DNA from: Lantana camara
Lineage: Eukaryota; Streptophyta; Magnoliopsida; Lamiales; Verbenaceae
NCBI GenBank assembly: GCA_037501455.1
Contig: CM074865.1
Span: 8,629,001 to 8,693,000, forward strand
Reading direction: 5' to 3'
DNA length: 64,000 nt
Shown here: positions 32,539-45,307 of the stretch, in pieces
How positions within the stretch are numbered: position 1 is the stretch's first letter
Layout: every line of letters starts with the position of its first letter
Position numbers and translations under genes: made by a program
The notes under the pieces: model-generated
Told to the model about the DNA's origin: nothing
The model's database searches: none
The model's input: the letters and a program-made list of their open reading frames with translations, nothing else

Positions 32539-34487
32539 TGTTGGAAAAAAACGAATCAGAAAGCAGCGGAATTTAAAAATTTTCCCAACAAAAGGACCTT
32601 GGACTCGCAATCGTGTATCCAAATTCGTAGTGATAAGAAACTTACTTTTCTTTTATTCTTTCTTGAAGTGTTTCAAGCCACCCAAGAACGCTCTTCTCGC
32701 GGCTTGATCCCCTCTCCTTGGTAAAGCTCGAATCTTCAAACTTCTAACTTGAAGCTCTCTAGAGATAGTCCACCAACTTGATCACAATCTAACTAGTAAG
32801 GATGTTAGTTCTCTAGTTAGTGTTTAGGCTTAACCTAGGGTTTCGTTTATCTTGGAGAAAGGATGGTGTTCAACACATGAACCAAAAGAATTGCCAATTA
32901 GCTCTAAGGGGAGCTCGAGCTCCCCTATTTATAAGAGGGGAGTGGCCGAAATTCCTAGTCCTTATGTACTAGGGTTTTGGTCCCTCTCTCTCCTATTACT
33001 TGATCATCAAGTATTTTGACTTTGACCTTGAATTCTAATTCAAATCAACTTTCAAGAGAGCTAAAAATATCCAAACTATTTTTGGATAATTTTATACTTT
33101 ATTTATTTAAAATAAATAACTTATTTTATTTAATTAATTATTTCATAATTAATTAACTAGATTATTTTTCTCCAAAATAAGACTTTCTTTTTAATTCAAA
33201 ACTAAATCAAAGTCTATTAAATAATTAACACATTTAATTATTTAATATATACAATATATATATATATTCACATGTGTGGGACACGTGTCACAAAGACACG
33301 TGTCACTCACGTGAGTCACACGTGTGGTTTCACACTTGTGGAACCCTCGTGGCCCGATTAACTCGTTTAATCATTTTAAAGCCTCAACTCATGTAACCAA
33401 GTTGTTGTGTGTGACCCTCTAGGTTCTCAATTCAATTAGCAGTGACCCTAATTAATTAATTCACTAATTAATTAATCAGTCCACAGATTAAACGACCATA
33501 GTCTAGCAACAGGTGTTTAACCCCTAGCTGAATTGGAAAGTTCGGATTCGACAGAACCTTTAAGTCATTGATTCATGTGAGATACAATCCTCCTACTTAC
33601 TATCTCTCAACCAAGATCTAGGGCAAGGGAATAATCAGAACCCTAATAATCCGGTCTTAAAGCTAAGTGCATTTCATATCCATTTGATCTCAATCCAAGA
33701 AACCCTTTTCTTGATGTCTTGATCTACTGCCTTGGCTAAGGACTCCATATGGCATATGAATGACTTACACAATAAGAGATCACCTTGCAAATGCAAGTGT
33801 AGGTCCTTTCTTGATTCTCATTCACTTTCATGAATCACTTGTGCAGCCCCAGCATAAGCCTTGAATCAGTTGTCTAAGGCGACACCCTTTAAAGCTTATA
33901 CCTAAGACTACAGAGTTAACTCATAAAGTGACAAGGAACCTCAAATCTTAAGGATCAATTAATCACATCAATGACTCGTGAGATATTTCCTAATCTGGAA
34001 GTTTCCATTTCCTGGAATAGAAACTTCCTTTCCCATTTAGGAATGTTCTCACACGGGGCACCTCAGTGAACTTACTTATTAAAGTAAGCACCCTCATGTA
34101 TCACGCACGTATCAACTATACACTTTGCACCTCCATGAAACAAGGTGGTCCTTCTTAAGGGCGTGATCCCACAAGCAAGCCTTAGAGGAGTCAGGTTGAC
34201 ACTCCCACTGTCGGTAGGACTCATCGGCTTGGAGTATTTTACTAATCATGACTTATGTGATATAGTTCTCGTTTCATGAACCATTTCACCTAAATGGTAG
34301 AGTCCTAAAGTCATCAGGATTAGGGGAGTTCTCATACATGCACAGATAAAGTAAACGCATACCAAACAAGAGCATATAAAGAAGTGTTGCCTCAATTCGT
34401 TATTTCATTCAAAGATTGTCTGTGATTACAATAAAGAAAAGCACAAAGCGGATATACAATCGGCTTTCTAGGGCACTATTCCTAACA
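32539..34487 (-). repeat. B 5' LTR
   Basis: 1949 bp, complete, TGTTGG...TAACA as read on the plus strand. It is followed by CCCCT, the right TSD. It contains an ACGTG cluster at 33272-33335 that is missing from B's other LTR. Confidence 0.93.
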
Positions 34488-34492
34488 CCCCT

Positions 34493-34521
34493 GAGAATTG
34501 GACTCTTTTGTAAAACCCGTA
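34493..34521 (-). pseudogene. Sliver of the G antisense gene between B and C
   Basis: Only 29 bases plus TSD copies separate the CCCCT duplication of B from the CGTTA duplication of C. Read on the minus strand, it joins the 44592 side to the 15626 side and gives YGFYKRVQFSGDH-type coding in the frame of the coiled-coil part. The upstream frame (ending SAPSLGP at a TAA) is shifted, so a 1-2 base indel lies at this spot. Confidence 0.65.
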
Positions 34522-34526
34522 CGTTA

Positions 34527-36549
34527 TGTTGGAAAACTAGAGCAGAAACGCAGAGAAAATTTAAAATTTTTCCAAAAGATTGATCATGGACTTGCAATTC
34601 TCGTATCGTATCTTAGGGTGTTTAGAAACTTACGTTGATTGAAGCTTTCTAGTGATGTCAGTATCGCCTACTGAACACCCTTCAAGCGGAATGTCCCTCG
34701 AACGGTTCTCGATAAATCCCAAAGCAGCGATCCTCTAAACCATATCCACACCAGTCCTAGAACACGATCAAGCAAGTGAGAATGCTAGTTCTATAACTTG
34801 TGTTAATGGCTAGGGTTTTGCTTTTGAAAACATTTCTTTTATTTTTCTCAAAAACTTAACACTTCGTGAGTGTTGGTCTAAAGAAAAAGAGAAGCCCCAA
34901 ACCCCTTATTTATACATGTGGGATTCGAACCCCTTAGGGTTTCCAAGACCCAATCGGATTAGTTTTCTTGCTCCCTAATTAACTAATTAATTATTTAATT
35001 TGATTGGAAAAATAAGTTCCTAACTTATTCTCCAAGTCTTGCAAGAATAAGTTTTTATCTCCTACAATAGGAAGTTAGACTTTTCAACTTTCCTAAAGCT
35101 AAAAGTCAAGTTTCAATAAATTAATTAATCCTTAATTAATTATTTATTGGGTTAAGCTTGAGAAATAAAATCTTAATAATTAATTCAAAATTAATTAAAA
35201 GACTTAAATTAATTAATTACAATTTAATTAATTAATTCTAGAAAAGAATTCGCGTGTAATAAAATTACACGCCGAAACCACGTTACTACACGTGTACATT
35301 ACACGTGCAGGCCACGTGTGCATGACACGTGCAGGCCACGTTCCAAGCGTGACACGTGGCAGCCACGTAGCGTGACTCGTCTCACCCTCTTCGATCAACA
35401 TTTTGATCCTTCGTTAATCATATTAACATTCTACCATAACCCTCGTGTCCTGGCATTTGTGTGTGACCCTATAGGTTCATTATTCGATTAGCAGTGACAG
35501 TAATTAATTAATTTACTAATTAATTAATCACTTCACTGATCACACTATCGTAATCCAGCAATGGATGTGTGACCCCTAGCCGAATAACGAAATTAATCGA
35601 AGAACCTTGTCAATAACATACAGTGAAATACAATCCCCCTACAACTTCATCTCTCAATCAAGAACTAAGACATGGGAATATTCTCAGAGCCTAAATATTC
35701 TTGATCTTTAAAGTTAAGTTCGTTTCATATCCATTTAGACCTCAATCCAAGAAAACCCCATTTTCTTGATGTCTTGATCTTTTATCCACCTTGGCCAAAG
35801 GTTTAAGTTAATGGACTACAAACAAATCAATCAGTAAGAGATCATTCTTGTTCTTGCAACAAGTGTAGGTCCTTTGTAGATTATACTAATTCTACATATG
35901 CCACTTGTGTAATCCCAACATAGGTCGTGGTTCAGGTGTCTATATGGTGACACCCTTTTGAGCCTATATCAAAGATTACAGAGTTAGCTCATATGAGACA
36001 TTACAGAATCTCAAGTCTAAGGATTAATGAATCACGTTATTGACCTGTGAGATATTTCCTAATCTGGAAGTTTCTAGGAGACTTCCTTTCCCATTTAAAA
36101 ATATTCTCACGCGGGACATCTCAGTGATGAAGTTCTAGTAACAATCACTCTCATGTATTATGCACGCATCATCGTATGCACTTATCACCCCATGAAACTA
36201 AGTGATCCTTCAAAAGGACATAATCACATAAGCAAGTCTCAATAGAGTGAAGGTCGACACTCTCACTGTATGTCGGACTCTCGACTTGGAGAAGTTTCTA
36301 ATCCTCGCCTATGGAGTTAAGAACTTGTTTCATGTGTCGTTCCCATAACAACAAAGTTCTTAACGACCTCATCGGATTAGAGGAGTTCAATACATGCAAA
36401 AACACAGTCAACCCAAACAGACATAAATAAGCACATAAAGAAGTGAATGCCTATGAGCAAAATCATCTCGTTTATTATTCAAAGACTGTTTGTGATATTA
36501 CAAGGAAATAGTAAAGCCAAAATCTGCTTTAAGGGCACTATTCCTAACA
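34527..36549 (-). repeat. C 3' LTR
   Basis: 2023 bp. TATAAATA on the minus strand at 34907-34914. A block at 35270-35370 contains eight ACGT cores. It aligns with 42594-44586, with visible substitutions and small indels. Confidence 0.92.
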
Positions 36550-36565
36550 ATCTCCCACTTGCCCG

Positions 36566-39500
36566 TCAAAGCCATTCAGGAGCTAATCTAAGACCCATTT
36601 TCTGAATATGTCCTTTGAAAGTCTGTTCTTTAGTAAGTGGATCTGCCATGTTCTCTGTCGATGTGACCCTTTCAATTTGCACATCTCCTCTCTTGATGAT
36701 ATCATGGATTAAGTGATACTTGCTCAAAATGTGTTTGGCCCTTTGGTGAGATCTTGGTTCTCTTGATTGAGCAACCGCCCCGGTGTTGTCACAAAACACT
36801 GTAACATGGTTATTAATGCTAGGAACTACACCCAGCTCGTGGATGAAGTTTCTTACCCAAACACCTTCCTTAGCTGCATCGTTTGCAGCTAAGTATTCGG
36901 CCTCAGTGGTCGAATCAAAAGTGGTCGCTTGCTTGGAACTTTTCCAACTCACTGCTCCGCCGTTCAGGCAGAATATGTATCCTGACATGGATTTAAAGTC
37001 ATCCATGTCTGATGCAAAGCTTGCATCACAGTATCCTCTAATGACAAGATCTTGCTGGCCTCAGTAAACTAGGAATAAATCCTTAGTTCTTCGTAAGTAC
37101 TTAAGGATATTCTTTACAGCAGTCCAGTGACCTTCACCAGGGTCAGATTGGAATTGGCTAGTCACACTAAGTGCATAAGCCACATCCGGTCGAGTACATA
37201 GCATCGCATACATTATGCTTTCTATAGCTGATGCATAAGGAATTTTGGACATGCTGGACTTCTCAAGTTCAGTCTTGGGACACAGCTTCTTCGAAAGAAT
37301 TGTTCCCGGGCCCATTGAAAGTTTTCCACGTTTGGATTCTTCCATACTAAATCTCTTTAGTACTTTGTCTATGTAAACCGACTGTGATAATCCTAATAAT
37401 CTCTTAGATCTATCCCGATAGATCTTTATACCGAGAATGTAGGATGAATCACCAAGATCCTTCATCTTAAATTAGTTCGATAACCAAGACTTTGTTACTT
37501 TTATGTCATCCTTCGCATTCCCAACGAGGAGGATATCATCTACATAAAGTACCAGAAATTGAACCGAGGTTTCCAATTCTTTCTTGTACACGCAGGACTT
37601 ATTCGAATTTTGAATAAAGCCAAACGATTTGACTGCTTCATCAAATCGAATGTTCCAATTCCTAGAAGCTTGTTTCAATCCGTAGATTGAACATTGAAGC
37701 TTGCAAACCTTTTGCTCGCTCCCACTGAATGTGAAACCCATGGGTTGCTCCATGTAAATGTCTTTGTCAATGTCTCCATTGAGAAAGGCAGTTTTCACAT
37801 CCATTTGCCATATCTCATAGTCATAATATGCCACAATGGCAAGTAGGATCCTAATGGATTTTTCCATTGCAACCAGGGAGAAGGTTTCATCAAAGTCTAC
37901 ACCTGGTCTTTGAGTAAACTCCTTAGCAACTAATCTTACTTTAAAGGCTGCCACGCTTCCATCTACTCCAAGCTTGCGCTTAATATCCATTTACACCCTA
38001 TGGGCCTGATCCCATCAGGTGGATCAACCAAGGTCCAAACTTGGTTAGAGTACATGGAATCCATTTCGGATTTCATTGCTTCTTTCCACTGTTCAGAGTC
38101 CGAATCTAACAGTGCCTCCTCATAAGTTAATAGATCATTATCCATTTGAGATGTTTGGTGGAGAAAACCATATCATCTCTCTGGTTGTCTAGGAATGCAT
38201 TCAGAATGTCTTATTTGAGGAGGATTTTCGCGTGTATCGCTCTCTTGGGTAGGGATAGGGACGTCATTCTCCAAGCTAGGTGTGGGACCTTGGTCTTGAA
38301 CCTCTTCGAGTTCTGCGATCTTGCCTTTCTTTTCTTTAAGGAACGAGTCCTCAAGAAAAGTGGCGTTTCTTGACACAAAGGTCTTTTATTCAAGAGGATC
38401 GTAGAAATGATATCCTATCGACTCTTTAGGATATCCTACGAAGTTACATAAGCTTGATCTAGCTTCAAGCTTATCTCCCACTGTCCTCTTTACGTAAGCA
38501 GGACAACCCCAAATTCTTAAGTAAGAATAGTTAGGGATTTTGTCAAACCACATCTCATATGGGGTTTTGGGTACAGATTTGGAGGGAACTAGATTTAGAA
38601 TCTTAACTGATGATTCTAGGGCATAGCCCCAGAATGATGGTGGCAATTCAGTGAAACTCATCATAGAACGAACCATATCTAGTAGGGTTCTGTTCCTTCT
38701 TTCCGAAACTCCATTTAATTGAGCAGTTCCCGGAGGGGTCCACTGAGAGATAATTCCATTATCTCTAAGATGATCAAGGAATTCATCACTTAGATACTCG
38801 CCACCTCGATCAGATCGAAGTGTCTTAATCTTGTGACCGGGTTGGTTCTCTACCTCCTTCTGAAATTCCAAGAATTTCTCAAAGGCTTCGGATGTATACT
38901 TCATTAAGTACACATAACCAAAACGACTAAAGTCATCTATGAAGGTTATGAAATACTGATGATTGTTTCTAGTACTTACACTAAGTGGTCCACAAATATC
39001 AGTATGGATTAAATCCAACACTTCAGTGGCACGTTCCACTTTACCATTAAAGGGAGTCTTGGTCATTTTTCCTTTAAGACATGATTCACAATGAGTCAAC
39101 TCTTTAAGTTCATTATCATAGAATGATCCTAAATTAGTTAACTTAGCAATCCTATCTTTAGAAATATGGCCTAAACGTGCGTGCCATAAAGAAGCCGAGA
39201 TCTTGTCATCTCTTTTGCGTTTGTTTGATTGTTGTATATTCAAAATATTGGTGTCTTTAGTTGTATAAATTCCATTAGATAATGTACCAAGTAAAACGGA
39301 AGCTTTATTCTTCTTAAGATAAAATTTTCCATCTCGGGAGAAAGTCTCATATCCTTCACAATCTAATATTGGAATGGAAATTATATTACGAATAATAGAA
39401 GGTACATAAAGGACTTTATTCAAAACTAAAGTAAAGACACCTAAATCTAATCTACACGTCCCAATGGCTTGAGCTTGAACGCTTGATCCATTCCCAACCC

Positions 39501-40455
39501 TCAAGACGCATTCTCCTTCTTTAAGCTGCCGAACCTCATTTAGCATCTGTATATCATTACAGATATGAGCTCCACAGCCGGTATCAAGTACCCAAGAATT
39601 AGAATCAATAGATAGATTTACTTCAACAATAAACACACATTTCTTTAGAGTATCTTTATACTCTTGGAGGTTCCTCTTCCAATGCCCTTTCTTGCCACAG
39701 TGGTGGCAAACGTCCTCTCTCTGATCCCTTTTCTTCTTGGTCTTTCTCTTTTTAACCCCTCCATCGGGTTTAAGAGATCCCTTCTTCTTGGGAACTTTCT
39801 TCCCTTTGCCTTTAGAAGGCTTAGAAGAGGTTGTGACCATCATTACTTTGTTATCCTTCTTTATCGTGACTTCAACAGTCACAAGCTAACTAATCAGCTT
39901 AGCGACAGTAGCATGAGCATGATTCATGTTGAAGTTCAGAACGAAAGGATTGAATGATGGTGGAAGTGATGCGAGCAACAAGTCCACGGCTAGGTCCTCG
40001 CTTAGAGGCATCTCCATGGAAGTAAGCTTCTCGTTCAAAGCGAGGAACTTAAGCCCATGTTCATGGACACTTGTACCTTCCTTCATTCTGAGATGAAAGA
40101 GCTCCTTAGAGGTGTTGTACCTTAGAACACGCTCTTTGGGGTCGTACAATTGCTCAAGATGGTCATAAATCTTCCAAGCGTATTCCATAGACTCATGTTA
40201 CCTATGCATGTCCGGAGACATGTTAGCCAACATGAGGCAACGGGCTTGAAGATTGTCTTCAGACCATTTCGCAATCGCGTCTCTTTCGGCCCGAGTCGGA
40301 GCCTCACCCTCAGGGGTAGTCTCTCCCTCGAAGAGAACATATCTTCTCTTCTCAGAATCTAAAACTATCTTTAGATTCCGAAGCCAATCAGAGTAATTGG
40401 GCCCCGTCAACTTGTTTGATTCGAGGATGGATACCAAAGGGTTTTTGGTTGCCAT
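36566..40455 (-). pseudogene. C Copia gag-pol polyprotein (broken)
   Basis: It starts MATKNPLVSILESNK at 40455 and ends APEWL at 36566. Gag is open to a TAA near 40198, then 40188-39886 to a TAG. From 39882 to 38386 come the CCHC-like knuckle (CHHCGKKGHWKRN, last Cys lost), protease DTGCGAHIC, and integrase with HARLGH/CESC, SDRGGEY and GVSERRNRT intact. RT follows in 37990-37472 (LYVDDILL) and RNase H in 37465-36566 with further stops. Near the end, [11 protein letters not shown] is shorter than PLTKPLSREAFQGH in A, a small in-frame deletion. Most nonsense changes are C-to-T or G-to-A relative to A/B. Confidence 0.92.
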
Positions 40456-42578
40456 TTCAGTTTGCAGAGAATCACAGAACTACAACCTAAATGGAAAAAC
40501 AGAGAAATCATGAGCATGCTGAATAATAACGATTATACATATTATCAAGGTTTTTAGAAATATGTTCTCCCACTGTTTTTAAAAAGTCCAGAAATCCCAA
40601 CGACTTTAGAAGAAACTTATTTTCTCAGTGGGTACCAGGATCCCAAGCAATCTTAGTTTTGGACCCACGACTCGTGAGACATCCAAAGGTCTAAGATTCT
40701 TAGGTAGGTACTATTTACCAATTCTATCTCTCATTGAATTCCTAATAATGTTTTGCATCACTGATCTTTTGACTATGGACCCACGACTCGTGAGACATCC
40801 ATATCCACTTCAGTGTTGAGCTAGACCCATCAATCATAAGATCTCAACCAAACTTAGTCCAGAACGACCCACGACTCGTGAGACATCGCCCATTATAAAA
40901 TGGTTAAGAAATATTAATTACTTAAAATAATTAATCAGGAAACTAGGAGTTAATAAGATCCACTAATTACCCCACGACTCGTGAGACAGCAACTAGGTTC
41001 ACTTATTAAGTCCTAAATCCTATTGATGGAATGTTAGGAATTTTATTACCGTGATAAAATGCCTATTTATTCGAAGTTAGCTCAATATTTAAAAGGGATT
41101 TTCAAATGACCTCACCAACATATAATGTTATCCAAATTTTAATTGTCTTGTTTAATGCAATTTCACGTAAAGTGTATCACATAAGCAATTAACAGATAAC
41201 ATGTCCTAGCATGATACTAATTATGAGATGATCATAGGTATCCTATCTTATATGTGATTTCGGGAGCCACTCCAAAATCACTAGTTCTAACATTCATGCC
41301 ACATAAGACAGTTCATATCACATAGGGGTACAGAATTTAATGGAAAAACAGCCCTATCTATTACATTAATAGAAACCCTCCTAAACATTTTGAGGTCTTC
41401 TTATGGCCACCGTTCTTCAAGTGCTCCTTGTGGATCCTACATATTCCATAGGTGCTTGTCTCCAAAATGAAAATAAAAAAACCTCACTTCCTAAGTTCTA
41501 CTCTCTTTACAAAAAGTAATATGGCTCAATCTTCATATTGGTCATAGACAAGTACATGGGGCATACCCCGGCCCAAAAACAATAATAAAGAAAGCCACAT
41601 AATAAACACATAACAGTACGCACATAAGTAAGGCTCCAACCCCAATTGAAAATGCGCAACTATGGGGCTCCGACCCCAATTGAAATCATCCATGTGCAGA
41701 ATTTAAAACATACATAAGACTAACCCATGATCACCTAAACTAGCATGATTCCGCTTTTATTTAAATTTACCAACTAAATTTAAAATTCATTTGACTTCAA
41801 GTTACAATTAACTTAAGCAATTTGAATATAGTTCATTATTCACGAATTTATTCAAAATCGAATTCACCGGATTATGACAAAACAACAATTAATTCAAAAT
41901 TAGATTTTTGTTTAATAAATCATTCAAAGTGATTTTCGTAATTTTCTCGAAAAATAAGAACTTGACTTTAATTCATAAAATCCCAAATTTTATAATTATT
42001 TCAAATAAATAATTTTATAAATTTAAAATCAAATTTTAAAATAAAATCAAATTTTTGTAATTCGGGATTTTCAAAACTGGAAAAAACAGAAAAAGAAAAC
42101 CGGGTCCGGAATGACCGGCGCAAGGTGCGCGGGACAGGCGGCAAGCGCCGCACAGCCGCACGCAAGGCCACACGCAAGCCCGTGTGCCACTCGCGAGCAC
42201 TGCTGGGCGGACGGGGACGGAATGGGCGTGCTCGGGCCACTGGGCGCGAAGGGCGACGGTGATGCGGGGCGGCGACTTGCCGCCCCATGCGCGTACGTGT
42301 GCACGTAATCCCGTGCACGTTCGAATCTCGTTTCGTAATTTCGATAAATTCAAGCGATCCAATTCCGAATTAAAAACTGTTCAAATCAATCTAAGCCAAA
42401 ACAGTTTAAAACCAGATTTAAACAGAAACCGATTTTCATAAAATTTTCAAGAAACAGTTTTGATCCGGCAATTTCGTATTTCAAACTAAAATCATGAATA
42501 CACAACATATACTCAAATTCAAGAATTTTCAAACAAAATTCGTAAAGCTGTAACGATACAATACGAGCGTTGTAAGGT
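40456..42578 (-). other. C 5' leader with four hairpins
   Basis: Hairpins (plus coordinates): H4 40658-40687, H3 40774-40803, H2 40862-40891, H1 40963-40996, all with the core TGTCTCACGAGTCGTGGG (minus strand) inside different paired arms. Centre spacings of about 116, 88 and 103 nt mirror those in A (112, 89, 103). A GC-rich block lies at 42100-42310. The primer site at 42579-42590 is a one-base variant (GGTATTAGAGCC on the minus strand). Confidence 0.72.
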
Positions 42579-42593
42579 GGCTCTAATACCTCT

Positions 42594-44586
42594 TGTTGGA
42601 AAAATAGAGCAGAAACGCAGCGAAAATTTAAAATTTTTCCAAAAGATTGATCATGTACTTGCAATTCTCGTATCGTATCTTAGGGTGTTTAGAAACTTAC
42701 GTTGATTGAAGCTTTTTAGTGATGTCAGTACCGCCTACTGAACACCCTTCAAGCGGAATGTCCCTCGAACGGTTCTCGATAAATCCCAAAGCAGCGATCC
42801 TCTAAACCATATCCACACCAGTCCCAGAACACGATCAAGCAAGCGAGAATACTAGTTCTATAACTTGTGTTAATGGCTAGGGTTTTGCTTTTGAAAACTT
42901 TTCTTTTATTTTTCTCAAAAACTTAACACTTCATGAGTGTTGGTCTAAAGAATAAGAGAAGCCCCAAACCCCTTATTTATACATGTGGGATTCGAACCCC
43001 TTAGGGTTTCCAAGACCCAATCGGATTAGTTTTCTTGCTCCCTAATTAACTAATTAATTATTTAATTTGATTGGAAAAATAAGTTCCTAACTTTTTCTCT
43101 AAGTCTTACAAGAATAACTTTCTCTCTCCTACAATAGGAAGTTAGATTTTTCAACTTTCCTAAAGCTAAAAGTCAACTTTCCTAAAGCTAAAAGTGAAGC
43201 TTCAACAAATTAATTATTTATTGGGTTAAGCTTGAGAAATAAAATCTTAATAACTAATTCAAATTAATTAAAAGACTTAAATTAATTAATTACAATTTAA
43301 TTAATTAATTGTAGAAAAGAATTCGCGTGTAATAAAATTACACGCCGAAACCACGTTACTACACGTATACATGACACGTGGCAGCCACGTGTGCATGACA
43401 CGTGACAGCTACGTTCCAAGCGCGACATGTGGCGGGGCGTGACTCGTCTCGCCCTCTTCGATCAACATTTTGATCATTCGTTAATCATATTACCATCCTA
43501 CCATAACCCTCGTGTCCTGGAATTTGTGTGTGACCCTATAGGTTCATTATTCGATTAGCAGTGACTGTAATTAATTAATCACTTCACAGATCACACTATC
43601 GTAATCCAGCAATGGATATGTGACCCCTAGCCGAATAACGAAATTAATCAAAGAACCTTTCAGTCAATAACATACAGTGAAATACCATCCCCCTACAACT
43701 CCATCTTTCAATCAAGAACTAAGACATGGGAATATTCTTGATCTTTAAAGTTAAGTTCGTTTCATATCCATTTAGACCTCAATCCAAGAAAACCCCATTT
43801 TCTTGATGTCTTGATCTTTTATCCACCTTGGCCAAGGGTTTAAGTTAATGGACTACGAACAACTCAATCAGTAAGAGATCATTCTTGTTCTTACAACAAG
43901 TGTAGGTCCTTTGTAGATTCTACTAATTCTATATATGCCACTTGTGTAATCCCAACATAGGAAGTGGTCCAGGTGTCTATATGGAGACACCCTTTTGAGC
44001 CTATATCAAAGATTACAGAGTTAGCTCATATGAGACATTACAAAATCTCAAGTCTAAGGATTAATGAATCACGTTATTGACCTATGAAATATTTTCTAAT
44101 CTGGAAGTTTCTAGGAGACTTCATTTCCCATTTAGGAATGTTCTCACTCGGGACATCTCAGTGATGAAGTTCTAGTAACAATCACCCTCATGTTTTATGA
44201 ACGCATCATCGTATGCACTTATCACCCCATAAAACTGAGTCATCCTTCAAAAGGACATAATCACATAAGCAAGTCTCAACAGAGTCAAGGTCGACACTCC
44301 CACTGTCTGTCGGACTCTCGACTGGGAGAAGTTTCTAATCCTCGCCTATGAAGTTAAGAACTTGTTTCATGTGTCGTTCCTATAACAATAAAGTTCTTAA
44401 CAGCCTCATCAGATTAGAGGAGTTTAATACATGCAAAAACACAGTCAACCCAAACAGACATAAATAAGCACATAAAGAAGTGAATGCCTATGAACAAAAT
44501 CATCTCGTTTATTATTCAAAGTCTGTTTGTGATATTACAAGGAAATAGTAAAGTCAAAAGCTGCTTTAAGGGCACTATTCCTAACA
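42594..44586 (-). repeat. C 5' LTR
   Basis: 1993 bp, collinear with 34527-36549. TATAAATA on the minus strand at 42974-42981. ACGT cluster at 43340-43440. CGTTA TSD follows. Confidence 0.92.
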
Positions 44587-44591
44587 CGTTA

Positions 44592-45307
44592 AGGTCCGAG
44601 AGAGGGCGCGCTCGCTAATAGAGTAGGGCCGCCCTCGGGAGCACTATTAAAATGTATGTCCCCGGCGCGCTCGAAATTCCACAATTCATCCTCTTCAGAC
44701 AAGAAAGTGTCTCCATCACCCCGGTCGCCCTCAACCACTTTTCCCTTGACTTTGCCCAAAATCGGGATTGAATCGGGCATTCTTTTCCTCTTCTTTAAGC
44801 CCTGAACCTGGCCTTCTTGGGGCTCATTGATCACCACGCTCGAACGTGGCCTCTGTTGATTCTCGCTTACATTGGCAGGCCTCTGATCGGACCCGCTGGC
44901 CGGCTGGACACTCGATTTCCCCTCCCCCCACCGTGCCCGGCTGTACTGGTGCTTAAGCCTACTCGCTGATGGCCCCCGCGACTATTGCCTCTGCCTGCCC
45001 CTCGACCCTGGGTATTTTGGGGTTGTTGAGGTTTTTGCTACGGTCGCTGTTGTTGTTGCTGCTGGTTGCGAGCGTTGATCAAATTCGCAACGTTTCGTAT
45101 GTTTCCCCTCCGAGCCATCAGGATACTTGTACCTGAAACAAGGGTAACGAGGGTCAAGTTTTCCACACAAAAATCAACAAAGTACAAGAATAAAAGTTAG
45201 CAATCCTATCTAAAGTTAGTCCCTAGAATCTAACCGTCTCTATCCAGATTTCGTGCGGGTGGATTTCTGACCAATTCAGGGTCATTCATGAGCCCACACA
45301 GGAATAG
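44592..45307 (-). pseudogene. G antisense gene, central part
   Basis: From 45307 down, the minus strand reads LCGLMNDPELVRNPP up to about 45235. A candidate intron (45133-45234, GTTAGATTC...TTGTTTCAG) leads to YKYPDGSEGKHTKR, a Gln/Thr-rich stretch, a stop near 44982, and then the frame ending SEEDELWNFERAG and SAPSLGP. Low-complexity and basic (KKRKR) tracts suggest a disordered, possibly nuclear-targeting linker between the N-terminal domain and the coiled coil. Bounded by solo LTR S2 (left on this strand) and Copia C. Confidence 0.68.
45133..45234 (-). other. Candidate second intron in the antisense gene of G
   Basis: Minus strand GAGACG|GTTAGATTC to CCCTTGTTTCAG|GTACAAG, 102 bp. The acceptor has a good pyrimidine tract; the donor is acceptable. 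Read-through without splicing meets a stop soon after the donor. Confidence 0.5.

Larger units (their letters stand above)
15632..34487 (-). mobile_element. Copia element B (minus strand), split by Copia A
   Basis: The ends are TGTTGGAAAA at 15632 and CCTAACA at 34487, flanked on both sides by CCCCT (15627-15631 and 34488-34492). The left (3') LTR is interrupted at 16071 by element A and resumes at about 25272. The internal region runs 26421-32538 and the 5' LTR is 32539-34487. Gag-pol is on the minus strand. The intact outer TSD proves one insertion event into the antisense gene of G. About 360 bp of B's 3' LTR (equivalent to about 32978-33339 of its 5' LTR) is missing at the junction with A. 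Confidence 0.9.
34527..44586 (-). mobile_element. Copia element C (minus strand), complete with TSD
   Basis: Ends TGTTGGAAAACTAG (34527) and CCTAACA (44586), flanked by CGTTA at 34522-34526 and 44587-44591. LTRs are 34527-36549 and 42594-44586. It is related to A/B in protein (most domains align) but clearly a separate family by LTR and leader sequence. Gag-pol is on the minus strand and broken by several stops. Confidence 0.93.
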
